Part shown: positions 9,184 to 16,922 of the stretch, piece after piece
How the letters are laid out: the number at the start of each line of letters is the position of its first letter
Numbering within the stretch: the stretch's first letter is position 1
NCBI GenBank assembly: GCA_900550105.1
Contig: URQW01000003.1
Coordinates: 1 to 64,000, forward strand
Direction of reading: 5' to 3'
DNA: 64,000 bases
Source of the DNA: an uncultured Pelosinus sp.
GTDB lineage: Bacteria; Bacillota; Negativicutes; UMGS1260
Translations under genes and position numbers: made by a program
The notes under the pieces: generated by a model
What the model was told of the DNA's origin: nothing
Databases searched by the model: none
Seen by the model: the letters and a program-made list of their open reading frames with translations, nothing else

Positions 9184-10518
9184 TCAAGAGACAGTCATCA
9201 CAGATTGCAGTAATTGACTGACTCTTACTTTATAAAGTTTACGTGGGCGCCCCTTTGCTAACAGCTCTTCACCAACCGTTTCGGCTAAACCGTGTTCCAA
9301 CAACATAGCTAGCAACCGTCTGGCGCTTCTTGGCGTAATTGCCAAATAGACTGCCAAATCATCGGCCATAATCCTGTCACGATCTAGTTTATCCAGAGCC
9401 GCCAACAATTTGTTAACTGTAGTAACACTAATTTTCAAAGTATCAGCAAGCTTGCGGTAAGCAGCCTCATCGGCCCTGACCGAATATTTTAAATGAATGG
9501 CAGAACTTAACGGGCCAATTGCTTCGCCTTCATCCGTCACAGCCATCCACAACCCCTTGCCGCGCTGTTTCGCCGCACCGAGAGCACGAAAAGCATTCTC
9601 CTCGGCTGCATAAGCCGTATCGCCAAAACCAATTCCCCCGCTCACTTTCGCCCCGACGCTCCGGGTAATCGCTTCCAAAATAGGAATAATGGTAAAGCCT
9701 TCTGTCATCTCTTCCATAATGCCTCGTGTTGAGTATAATGTATACTGACCAGCGCCGCGAGTCACAATCGATCCTTGCAAGGCTTGCGCATAGCTTACCA
9801 AAATTTCATAGAGGCTGAGTTCAATTTTTTTCGCCGCATAACTGGAGCTAGCCCGCACAATATCATCATAATCGTCAAGGGAAATATGTTGAATCGCTAC
9901 TTGCGCTCCCTTAAAACGTTCAGCTTCAAAAGAATGGATCGCCACATCAAGCGTTGTCCGGATATTGCTTCGCGTTGGCCAAATTCGAAACGCGGGAACA
10001 CCAAGTTTTCTTAGCTTTTTGTAAGTTGCCAGCATACAGGTCACGGCTATTTTCGTCTTGTGTTGCCGCCATAATTCATAATGATATTCCGTAAGCTCAC
10101 TAGCTAGTACAATCCCCTGGTATTTATGAATATACATATTCGGCAAAGGAAAATCAATATCGCGAAAGGTTTCCGTGACTTCCTGCTCGCTAAAAGTATC
10201 AAAGCTGATACTATCAATAGCCAGTTTCTCCATATACGTAATCTGCAATAAGGCTCGATATAAGCTAGAACCATTATGGGGAACGTAAAACATCGGCTTA
10301 GTTAGCTTTAAAGCTAAAGCCCGCTCATAAGGCACAATGCCGGAAAACAGACATACATCAAAATCATCAGCATGGTCTTTTAAAATTTGTTCCACTTCTA
10401 TGGCATCCTCATAAACAAAGGACAGCGGAATCAAGCAGTCAGTCCGCTCTAAAGCGACCTCATAGGCCATGGCGGCCGAATCAGATGGTCCAATAATAGC
10501 CATACGTATTTTATTCAT
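9184..10518 (-). CDS. Putative transcriptional regulator: sensor region, GGDEF-like palm domain, C-terminal HTH
   Basis: 444 residues. The N-terminal part starts MAIIGPSDSAAMAYEVAL and looks like an alpha/beta ligand or receiver fold. Around 310-350 a palm-type segment (SGGIGFGDTAYAAEENAFRAL) resembles degenerate GGDEF or GTP cyclohydrolase III domains, without a GGDEF signature. The last 110 residues contain two helix-rich segments (KLADTLKISVTTVNKLLAAL; AVYLAITPRSARRLLAMLLEHG) typical of helix-turn-helix/winged-helix DNA binding, ending in GRPRKLYKV. ATG at 10518 is preferred since GAGG lies 5 nt upstream; ATG at 10539 lacks a ribosome site. It is divergent from the T-box MFS gene and next to amidohydrolase genes, which it may control. 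I do not recognise a named family. Confidence 0.7.
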   Translation of the reverse strand: MNKIRMAIIGPSDSAAMAYEVALERTDCLIPLSFVYEDAIEVEQILKDHADDFDVCLFSGIVPYERALALKLTKPMFYVPHNGSSLYRALLQITYMEKLAIDSISFDTFSEQEVTETFRDIDFPLPNMYIHKYQGIVLASELTEYHYELWRQHKTKIAVTCMLATYKKLRKLGVPAFRIWPTRSNIRTTLDVAIHSFEAERFKGAQVAIQHISLDDYDDIVRASSSYAAKKIELSLYEILVSYAQALQGSIVTRGAGQYTLYSTRGIMEEMTEGFTIIPILEAITRSVGAKVSGGIGFGDTAYAAEENAFRALGAAKQRGKGLWMAVTDEGEAIGPLSSAIHLKYSVRADEAAYRKLADTLKISVTTVNKLLAALDKLDRDRIMADDLAVYLAITPRSARRLLAMLLEHGLAETVGEELLAKGRPRKLYKVRVSQLLQSVMTVS

Positions 10519-10631
10519 CATGACCTCGCTTTCCGGCATAAACAGGATCTTTTTTTGATCATATTATACATATTATACATTGTTACAGCATAAAATCATA
10601 CATGTTATCGTTGGTTAGTTATATTTTTCTC

Positions 10632-10661
10632 TTGACAAACAGGCTCTACCTATGCAACAAT
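10632..10661 (+). promoter_or_regulatory. Candidate promoter of the T-box/MFS transcript
   Basis: TTGACA at 10632-10637 is a perfect -35. A weak AACAAT at 10656-10661 gives 18-bp spacing. It lies about 80 bp upstream of the T-box Stem I. Confidence 0.45.
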
Positions 10662-10737
10662 AAGTTACACTATTACAGCATCGCTTGCAAGCCTGTATGG
10701 TTCTTTCTACTACGAATAGAATTTTGCTAAAAATAAT

Positions 10738-10955
10738 GACTGGGAAAAAGTCAAAAGATCTTTGGTCACAGAGAACCGATGGTTGGTGTAAATCGGTACA
10801 AAGCTTCTTGGCAATTCTCCCCCAGGAATTCAACTGCTGAACTTTAGTAGGCAGTTGCGCTCTCTCGCGTTATAGGACTTGAGCCCAAGGTAGGGTGGTA
10901 CCGCGAAACATTCGCCCCTATTGGCAAGTTAACGACTTGTCAATAGGGGCTTTTT
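10738..10955 (+). promoter_or_regulatory. T-box riboswitch upstream of MFS transporter, probable leucine specifier
   Basis: The T-box core AGGGTGGTACCGCG is at 10892-10905. A terminator hairpin (GCCCCTATTG / CAATAGGGGC plus T run) is at 10914-10955. Upstream are the Stem I hallmarks: GACTGGGAAAAAGTC on the 5' side and AGAGAACCGATGGTTGGTG in the apical part. The Stem I base pairs CTGGG (10740-10744) with CCCAG (10821-10825). Placing the specifier one base 5' of the closing helix, as in the second T-box of this window, gives CTC (10817-10819), leucine. The base after it is C rather than a purine, so AUU or UUC cannot be excluded. Uncharged tRNA binding would favour antitermination and expression of the MFS gene. 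Confidence 0.85.
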
Positions 10956-10986
10956 GTATTTCTTAACAAAAAAGGATGGTGTAATT

Positions 10987-12273
10987 ATGAGAACTTCCCG
11001 TTTCCGCTGGATTCTGGCACTCATTATGTTTATCATTAGCTTCACTGCCTATATTGATCGTGTAATTTTATCAGCAGCAACCCCATCGCTTATGCAGGAA
11101 TTCGGTTTCACGAAGGTAGATGTGGGACTGCTTCAAACTCTCTTCTTTGCAGGCTACGCCTTAATGCAAATTCCTGGCGGCATGCTGGCTGAATTTTTCC
11201 GTCACCGTCGGATTGTAGCGATAGCTACGCTGTGCATGTCCGTGTTCACAGTCTTTACCGGTTTGTGTCAAAACTTTTTTGCCTTTGCCTTAGTCCGCAC
11301 CTTAGTTGGCATTGGCGAAGGTCCCTTATTCCCGGCTTTAAGTGTTTTTATTTCTCGCTGGTTTCACGACAGTGAAAAAGCTAAAGCTTCTGCTTTCATG
11401 AGCGGCGGCGCTTTCGTCGGGCCAATGCTTGGTTCAGCTTTTACGGTACTGCTCATCATGACGCTTGGCTGGCGCTCTGTTTTCTATATTTTAGGCGTTT
11501 TAGGCGTCGCCCTTTCTGTTCTCTGGTATCTGACAGCTTACAATCATCCAGCAGAAAGCCGTTTTGCGAATGAAGCAGAAAAGAACTATATTATCGGCGG
11601 TAATCGCTCTTTAGGAAATAGTAACCGCGTCGCTCCCTGGAAGCATTTTTTAAAATCCCGCCAGTTTTGGGCGATTGGTATTCAATACTTTATTACAGCC
11701 TATATTATGTATGTCTACCTGTCTTGGCTGCCTCTCTATCTAATGGAAGCACAACATTTCTCCCTGGCTCAAATGGGCATCGGCGCTTCCCTGCCTTGGG
11801 TTGCTCTATTCCTTGTTAATATGGGCTCAGCCTTCTGCAGTGATCATCTTGTCGCCAAAGGCATAGCCAAAAACAAATGTCGTTCTTGGTTTGCGATGAC
11901 TGGCTTAGGCGGCTGTGCCATTTTTATGTATTTCGCTTCTCAAGCGGCAACGCCCTGGATCAACGTCTTATATCTCAGCTTATCTCTCGGTTCTTTAGGA
12001 CTCACATTCTCCACTTCCTGGCCTGCTTGCATGGATTTAGGCGGCGTATATTCCGGCTCTGTGGCTGGCTGGATGAATTTTTGCGGCAATATAGGCGGCG
12101 TTGTGGCGCCGATTGCTACAGCCTGGATTGCTACAAACTATGGTTGGCAATTTACCTTACTCGCCACAGCGGGATCAGCTGTAATCGGTATTTTGGCCTG
12201 GTTGGCTGTGGAACCTGATTTAGCGATTACCCCAGCGACTGACAAAAAAACCTATCAAGAGATTTTATCATAA
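10987..12273 (+). CDS. MFS transporter, anion:cation symporter (ACS)-like, T-box controlled
   Basis: 428 residues with 12 predicted membrane helices. The family pattern is clear: FTAYIDRVILSAATPSL in TM1, FAGYALMQIPGGMLAE between TM2 and TM3, and LVGIGEGPLFPALS with WFHDSEKAKASA in TM4-5, as in ACS-family transporters of sugar acids and organic anions. Start ATG at 10987 follows AAGGATGG; a longer frame from 10954 would begin inside the terminator T-tract. Control by a T-box implies a link with amino-acid supply, so the cargo may be an amino acid, an acylated amino acid or a keto acid; this is inference. Confidence 0.87.
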   Translation: MRTSRFRWILALIMFIISFTAYIDRVILSAATPSLMQEFGFTKVDVGLLQTLFFAGYALMQIPGGMLAEFFRHRRIVAIATLCMSVFTVFTGLCQNFFAFALVRTLVGIGEGPLFPALSVFISRWFHDSEKAKASAFMSGGAFVGPMLGSAFTVLLIMTLGWRSVFYILGVLGVALSVLWYLTAYNHPAESRFANEAEKNYIIGGNRSLGNSNRVAPWKHFLKSRQFWAIGIQYFITAYIMYVYLSWLPLYLMEAQHFSLAQMGIGASLPWVALFLVNMGSAFCSDHLVAKGIAKNKCRSWFAMTGLGGCAIFMYFASQAATPWINVLYLSLSLGSLGLTFSTSWPACMDLGGVYSGSVAGWMNFCGNIGGVVAPIATAWIATNYGWQFTLLATAGSAVIGILAWLAVEPDLAITPATDKKTYQEILS

Positions 12274-12274
12274 A

Positions 12275-12313
12275 AAATAGCGCCTTGTATTATACAAGGC
12301 GACTATTTTTTTC
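12275..12313. terminator. Bidirectional terminator overlapping the end of the Fsr-like gene
   Basis: AAATAGCGCCTTGTA / TACAAGGCGACTATTT hairpin with T-runs on both sides. One arm encodes the last codons and stop of the minus-strand MFS gene (stop at 12290-12292). Confidence 0.85.
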
Positions 12314-13471
12314 GGTAGAACGATCGGGTTCTTCAATAAACACAGTCAAAACAAAAGCAATGAGCGGCAACAGGGACAAAATCGTAAAAATGAGCGGCAT
12401 GCCCCACGTATCAGCGACGCGTCCTAAAAAAAGAACGCCAAGAGTACCAAGTCCTACACTAAAACCAAGATTCAAGCCTGACGCCAAAGCAATATTGCCT
12501 GGCATCATTTTCTGAATAAGCACTAAACTGCTAGTGAAGGTAGCCGTCAATAAAATACTGACTAACCCTAGAATCACAAAAGGCCACCAATCACTCGAAT
12601 AGGAAAAAAGATACATAAGCGGCGCGACTGGTAAAATGGAACAAAGCATTACCCGCTTACTACCATAACGATCACTCATAAATCCGCCAAAAACCGTTCC
12701 GAGCGCGCCAAAAATCATATAGACTGTCAACAGCGAACTGGCATAAAAAGTGCTTCCTTGTAAATAAGAAACATAATACAAGGGAACAAAGGCGCTAATC
12801 CCCGAGGACACCGTCGCCCTAGCGGCAACCATCCCCAATAAAGCAAAAACCGGCCACTGAATCGCCGTTTTTACAGTAAGGGCCGCCCGTTTCTTCGTCG
12901 TAGCAAGCGGTGGCAAGGTTCGCGTTACCTGCATTAATAGTGCGCCACACAGCAAGACAGGAATTGCATAAATATAGAAGTAAGCCCTGTTTTGTTGTCC
13001 TAGTAAAAAAGCCATTAAGAGCGTTCCAAGGGCGACACCGAAATTCCCCCAAACACTAAACAAGCTCGCCCCTTTGCCTAAAGAACGACCGCTTAATCGA
13101 TTCACGATTTTCGCCGCTTCCGGGTGAAACGCCGCATTGCCTAAACCGCTTAAAGCGGTACACACAAGCACAGCAAAGTAATTCTCTACCAGCAAAGAAG
13201 CTAACAGTGCCAGTCCAGAAAGAATACAGCCTATCGGCATAATCCACGGACGGGATGTACGGTCCGAAAAATAGCCAAAAATAGGCTGTGATAAAGAAGC
13301 GGTTATATTTTGAATCAGCACAATCATGCTTGTTTCAGCATAAGTCAACCCAAGCTGCGCTTTAAAAAACGGCAACGCTACATAAAGCGCCCCTGGTGAT
13401 AAATCAGTAACGCCGTGGCCTAGAGCAATTGCCCAAATTTGCCGTGGCATACTGGAAAGCATTGCAAACAT
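12290..13471 (-). CDS. MFS efflux protein, fosmidomycin-resistance (Fsr) type
   Basis: 393 residues, 12 hydrophobic segments. The N-terminus LGHGVTDLSPGALYVALPFF, the segment SLSQPIFGYFSDR and LSGLGNAAFHPEAAKIV are hallmark strings of the Fsr subgroup of the major facilitator superfamily, whose E. coli member exports fosmidomycin. GGGGGAG precedes ATG at 13471 by 5 nt. The natural substrate here is unknown. It sits between the T-box MFS gene (convergent) and the AbgA-like gene (same strand, 68 bp upstream), so it may be cotranscribed with the latter. Confidence 0.85.
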   Translation of the reverse strand: MFAMLSSMPRQIWAIALGHGVTDLSPGALYVALPFFKAQLGLTYAETSMIVLIQNITASLSQPIFGYFSDRTSRPWIMPIGCILSGLALLASLLVENYFAVLVCTALSGLGNAAFHPEAAKIVNRLSGRSLGKGASLFSVWGNFGVALGTLLMAFLLGQQNRAYFYIYAIPVLLCGALLMQVTRTLPPLATTKKRAALTVKTAIQWPVFALLGMVAARATVSSGISAFVPLYYVSYLQGSTFYASSLLTVYMIFGALGTVFGGFMSDRYGSKRVMLCSILPVAPLMYLFSYSSDWWPFVILGLVSILLTATFTSSLVLIQKMMPGNIALASGLNLGFSVGLGTLGVLFLGRVADTWGMPLIFTILSLLPLIAFVLTVFIEEPDRSTEKNSRLV

Positions 13472-13539
13472 AAATTCTCCCCCATTTCCTGGTTATTATG
13501 CCATAAGGGAAGAAAAATAGCAATGAGATCCCGCTGCTT

Positions 13540-14853
13540 TTACTGTTTCTCTGATTGTAGTAATTGACAAACGGTCGTGCTCAAAAAAGCGGCAGCTCGC
13601 CATAAAGCCGCTTCATTAAAATCAAATCTCCCATTATGATGCGGCGCCGCCAATTCGGTTCCGACCATAGTATAAACTGCTTGACCGCCGTGAGCCTGTA
13701 CACCTTCCATGAAGTAGGTAAAATCTTCACTGCCGCCGCCAGCATTCGCTGCGGTCACTTCGTCAAATAGACCAGTTGCTACAGCCGCTGTTTCCACCTG
13801 TCTAGCCAAGGCTTCATCATTACGGCAGCCAGCGGCACTGCCCATTTCTTTGTGCTCAACCGTAACACCTTGCATCATGGCCGCCCCTTCGAGTATATGC
13901 AAGACACGCTCCTTCATAAATTGATTGACTTCACTCGTCTCACCACGTACTTCTAAGGCCAAAAAAGCCTGATCCGGAATTACATTGCGCCCACTGCCGC
14001 CGCTAAGCACCCCCACATTTACGCGGGAATCACCCTGACTATGCCGTGATAGCGCCTGAAGATTCAATAACGCTGTCGCTGCCGCCACCAGCGCATTAGC
14101 ACCCTGTTCCGGCGCCCCGCCGGCATGAGCCGCTTTGCCTTGAAACAAAGCATCTATTTTCGTTGTAGCAAAAAAACCGTCCGTCTTATAACTGAGTTGT
14201 CCTAACTTTGTTAAAGAAACACCTAAATGCATCCCTAAAATAGAATCGACAAAATCAACAACGCCTGCTGCCACCATTGACTTAGCGCCTCTAACGCCCT
14301 CTTCACCCGGCTGGAAAATAAGCTTAACCTGTCCAGCGAGCTGACTGGCAAGCGATTTTAAAATTTCCGCTACAGCAAGACCGATAGCGCTATGTCCATC
14401 ATGACCGCAACCATGCATAGCTCCCTGATGGATTGAAGCGAACCCTTCGGCATAGGGCCTATGGTCTAGCTCTGCTACTTCCGATAAATCATTGGCATCC
14501 ATATCAAAGCGCAGCGCCACCGTCGGACCAGGCTTTGCAAACGACAAAGTGCCGACAACGCCTGTTTTACCGCCAGTCATTTTGGCAACCCATTGTTCTT
14601 TAGCGCCTTCCGCCAAAGCGCGCTGGCGGCAGCGCTCCAATTCTTCGGAAGACGGAACTCCCATCATTGCTGCTTCGTTCACCACTTCGGCGCCAACTTG
14701 TACTTCATAACCTAAATCCGTCAAAACATCAGCAATCAAAGCCGCTGTACGAAACTCCGTCCAAGCGGTTTCGGGGTGTTTATGAAAATCACGCCGCCGC
14801 GCAATTGTTGTTTCCGATAAAGCTTTCGCTAATTCTATACAGGTCTGTTCCAT
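13540..14853 (-). CDS. AbgA-like M20 amidohydrolase
   Basis: 437 residues. M20D motifs: LRFDMDANDL around 114-123, HGCGHDGH at 147-154, FQPGEEG at 180-186, HAGGAPEQGANAL, and GGGSEDFTYFM near the C-terminus. The DMDANDL variant and the roughly 60-residue insertion before it are as in AbgA, the partner of AbgB in p-aminobenzoyl-glutamate cleavage. It is not adjacent to abgB-abgT (9 kb away), so pairing with that AbgB is inferred only. GGAGGGAGAGGG gives a strong ribosome site before ATG at 14853. Confidence 0.85.
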   Translation of the reverse strand: MEQTCIELAKALSETTIARRRDFHKHPETAWTEFRTAALIADVLTDLGYEVQVGAEVVNEAAMMGVPSSEELERCRQRALAEGAKEQWVAKMTGGKTGVVGTLSFAKPGPTVALRFDMDANDLSEVAELDHRPYAEGFASIHQGAMHGCGHDGHSAIGLAVAEILKSLASQLAGQVKLIFQPGEEGVRGAKSMVAAGVVDFVDSILGMHLGVSLTKLGQLSYKTDGFFATTKIDALFQGKAAHAGGAPEQGANALVAAATALLNLQALSRHSQGDSRVNVGVLSGGSGRNVIPDQAFLALEVRGETSEVNQFMKERVLHILEGAAMMQGVTVEHKEMGSAAGCRNDEALARQVETAAVATGLFDEVTAANAGGGSEDFTYFMEGVQAHGGQAVYTMVGTELAAPHHNGRFDFNEAALWRAAAFLSTTVCQLLQSEKQ

Positions 14854-14969
14854 AACGAAAATCCCTCTCCCTCCAACGAATATATTCTCTTACAATGTAC
14901 TTTCTTACTTCGTCAGGATCAAAAAATCTCCTGTTCCCTTGTTTTCACGAATCACACAGTACTGCTATA

Positions 14970-15006
14970 AAGCAAAAACGCCGCACTAAGCTACTTAGTA
15001 CGACGT
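14970..15006 (-). terminator. Terminator downstream of galactarate dehydratase gene
   Basis: Minus-strand stem of about 14 bp (AACGTCGTACTAAG / CTTAGTGCGGCGTT, two G-U pairs, loop TAG) followed by TTTTTGCTTT. The G-U pairs only form in the minus orientation. The 137 bp between it and the stop codon hold nothing I can assign. Confidence 0.75.
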
Positions 15007-15143
15007 TTTTTTGCTGTTATAAATACGCTTTATTTCAGATGATCAAATTCTACCTGTTTCATATCACCGACAATGAACAAATAAGAAAGAGCGCCTGCCG
15101 TATTCATGCAAAACGTCCTTTCATTCTCTTATTTTAGAAAAAA

Positions 15144-16676
15144 TCAGGTCACAGGAGCTGGATTAAACAAGCAGAGATCATTATAAAGCTCCCACTTTTG
15201 CGCCCAGGTTTGTTTTTCACCGCTGGCTACAGCTAAAATCAAACGAAAAATCTCCCAGCCCACTTCTTCAATTGTGGCCTCACAAGTGGCAATTCTGCCG
15301 GCATTCACATCAATCAAGTCAGGCCACTGCTCAGCTAAAAAGTTGCGTGTTCCCACTTTGGCAACAGGTACAAGCTGTAAGCCATACGGCGTTCCCCGTC
15401 CTGTCGTAAAAATTTGCATATGAATTCCTGAAGCCAGTTGCAGCGTACCGCACACAAAATCACTAGCAGGAGTCGCCGCATAAATTAAGCCTTTTTCTGT
15501 TACTTTTTCACCAGGCTTTAAAACACCGCAAATCGCACTACTACCTGATTTAGCAATAGAGCCTAAAGATTTTTCCACTACATTAGCTAAGCCGCCTTTT
15601 TTATTACCAGGCGCCGGATTTGCGCTGCGGTCGGCTTCGCCTAGCGCTAAATAATGATCATACCACTCCATCTCCGCCAAAAGAGCTCGTCCGACTTCTT
15701 CATTGACTGCTCTTGGCGTTAATAGGTGAATCGCGTCACGTACTTCCGTCACTTCCGAGAAAAGCACCGTAGCGCCAGCGCGCACTAAGAGATCAGAAGC
15801 ATAGCCTACCGCCGGATTGGCTGTGACACCAGAAAAAGCGTCACTGCCGCCGCACTGCATACCAATAACCAAATCCGCCGCCGGGCAAGTCGTCCGCCGC
15901 CGTTCGTTGAGGATTGCTAATTTGGTTTCAGCCAAACGGACAATTTCCGCTACCATGGCGGCAAAGCCCTTCTGCTCCTGAAGAATAATCGTATCTGCCT
16001 CAGCGTCAGGCAGAACCCGCTCTGGCTGCAATTTTTCACAGCCGAGGCCGACTACAATCATTTGGCCGCCAAAATTAGGATGAGCGGCTAAATTTTGCAG
16101 TGTACGGATTGGCACAACAGCTTCAGGGGCATTAATCGCTACGCCGCAGCCGTAATTATGATTGATTACCATGACATCATCGACGTGAGGATACTTGGGC
16201 AACAGTTGGGCTTTAATCTGCTTTACAGCCTGGTTTACCACGCCAACAACACACTGAACGCTTGTAGCGATTCCTAAAATGTTTCTAGTACCAACCGATC
16301 CGTCAGCATTCCTATAGCCTGCAAAAGTATAGCCTGTTAAAGCTGGCAAATCTTTCAGTACTTTATTAGCCAGAGGCAATTCACTGAGCAGAGGCGCTGT
16401 CGGCAGCTCTACTAGCGACTCTTCAATCCAGCTTCCTTGGACAATACTTTTCAGGGCATAGCCGATTACTTCGCCGTAGCGGATGATTTCATCGCCTTTG
16501 GCCAAATCCTTCAAAGCCACTTTGTGCCCTTGGGGAATTTCTTCTGTAAGTACAATGCCGCCAGGTAATTTTGTACCAGCTGGCAAGCCGCCGGAATTTA
16601 CAATAATTGCAACATTATCATCATCATGAATCTTGATATACAAGGGTTTTTCTGTTGAACATACAAGTTCGGACAT
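15144..16676 (-). CDS. garD: Galactarate dehydratase (UxaA/GarD family)
   Basis: 510 residues. It has an N-terminal SAF-type domain (IKIHDDDNVAIIVNSGGLPAGT), then the UxaA-family body with GYRNADGSVGTRN, INHNYGCG, GLGCEKLQPE and VIGMQCGGSDAFSGVTANPA. The C-terminus (DVNAGRIATCEATIEEVGWEI and the final LFNPAPVT) matches GarD more than altronate dehydratase, and the length fits GarD (523 in E. coli). The enzyme dehydrates D-galactarate to 5-keto-4-deoxyglucarate with iron. ATG at 16676 is chosen for the AAGGAGAGG upstream. A sigma-54 promoter lies upstream, and the divergent PrpR-like activator is the obvious regulator. Confidence 0.83.
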   Translation of the reverse strand: MSELVCSTEKPLYIKIHDDDNVAIIVNSGGLPAGTKLPGGIVLTEEIPQGHKVALKDLAKGDEIIRYGEVIGYALKSIVQGSWIEESLVELPTAPLLSELPLANKVLKDLPALTGYTFAGYRNADGSVGTRNILGIATSVQCVVGVVNQAVKQIKAQLLPKYPHVDDVMVINHNYGCGVAINAPEAVVPIRTLQNLAAHPNFGGQMIVVGLGCEKLQPERVLPDAEADTIILQEQKGFAAMVAEIVRLAETKLAILNERRRTTCPAADLVIGMQCGGSDAFSGVTANPAVGYASDLLVRAGATVLFSEVTEVRDAIHLLTPRAVNEEVGRALLAEMEWYDHYLALGEADRSANPAPGNKKGGLANVVEKSLGSIAKSGSSAICGVLKPGEKVTEKGLIYAATPASDFVCGTLQLASGIHMQIFTTGRGTPYGLQLVPVAKVGTRNFLAEQWPDLIDVNAGRIATCEATIEEVGWEIFRLILAVASGEKQTWAQKWELYNDLCLFNPAPVT

Positions 16677-16753
16677 CTCTGTTCCTCTCCTTACTGGCAA
16701 GTATTCCATCGATTTTTCGCTGCACCAACAAATAAATCGTCAGCACTTATTAT

Positions 16754-16769
16754 TGCAAATCGCATGCCA
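16754..16769 (-). promoter_or_regulatory. Sigma-54 (-24/-12) promoter of garD
   Basis: Minus strand reads TGGCATGCGATTTGCA. The GG (-24) and GC (-12) dinucleotides have exact sigma-54 spacing against TGGCACG-N4-TTGCW. Transcription would start near 16743, giving a leader of about 65 nt. TTGCTACAACTGTTGCA at 16853-16869, about 85-100 bp upstream of the -24, is a candidate activator site. Confidence 0.75.
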
Positions 16770-16922
16770 ATTTTAAAAATAGCGGAATGCAAGGCAATTT
16801 TACGAATTGTCTTAAAAAGTTCTAAAATGTCCACAACAATCGCAGCAAACTATTGCTACAACTGTTGCACTCTATGCTATCTCGTTATACAATGAAGAAA
16901 AATCATAAGGGAGCCTCTTTCG

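Noticed and set aside
10811..10825. Reading the first T-box specifier as UUC (Phe) or AUU (Ile)
   Set aside because: Stem I pairing CTGGG/CCCAG in the same register as the clear leucine T-box favours CTC, though this is not certain.
10615..10833. 72-codon minus-strand frame in the T-box region
   Set aside because: Antisense to the T-box leader; no ribosome site.
14895..15137. 80-codon plus-strand frame between the AbgA-like and garD genes
   Set aside because: No ribosome site, composition unlike a protein, and it runs through the garD terminator hairpin.
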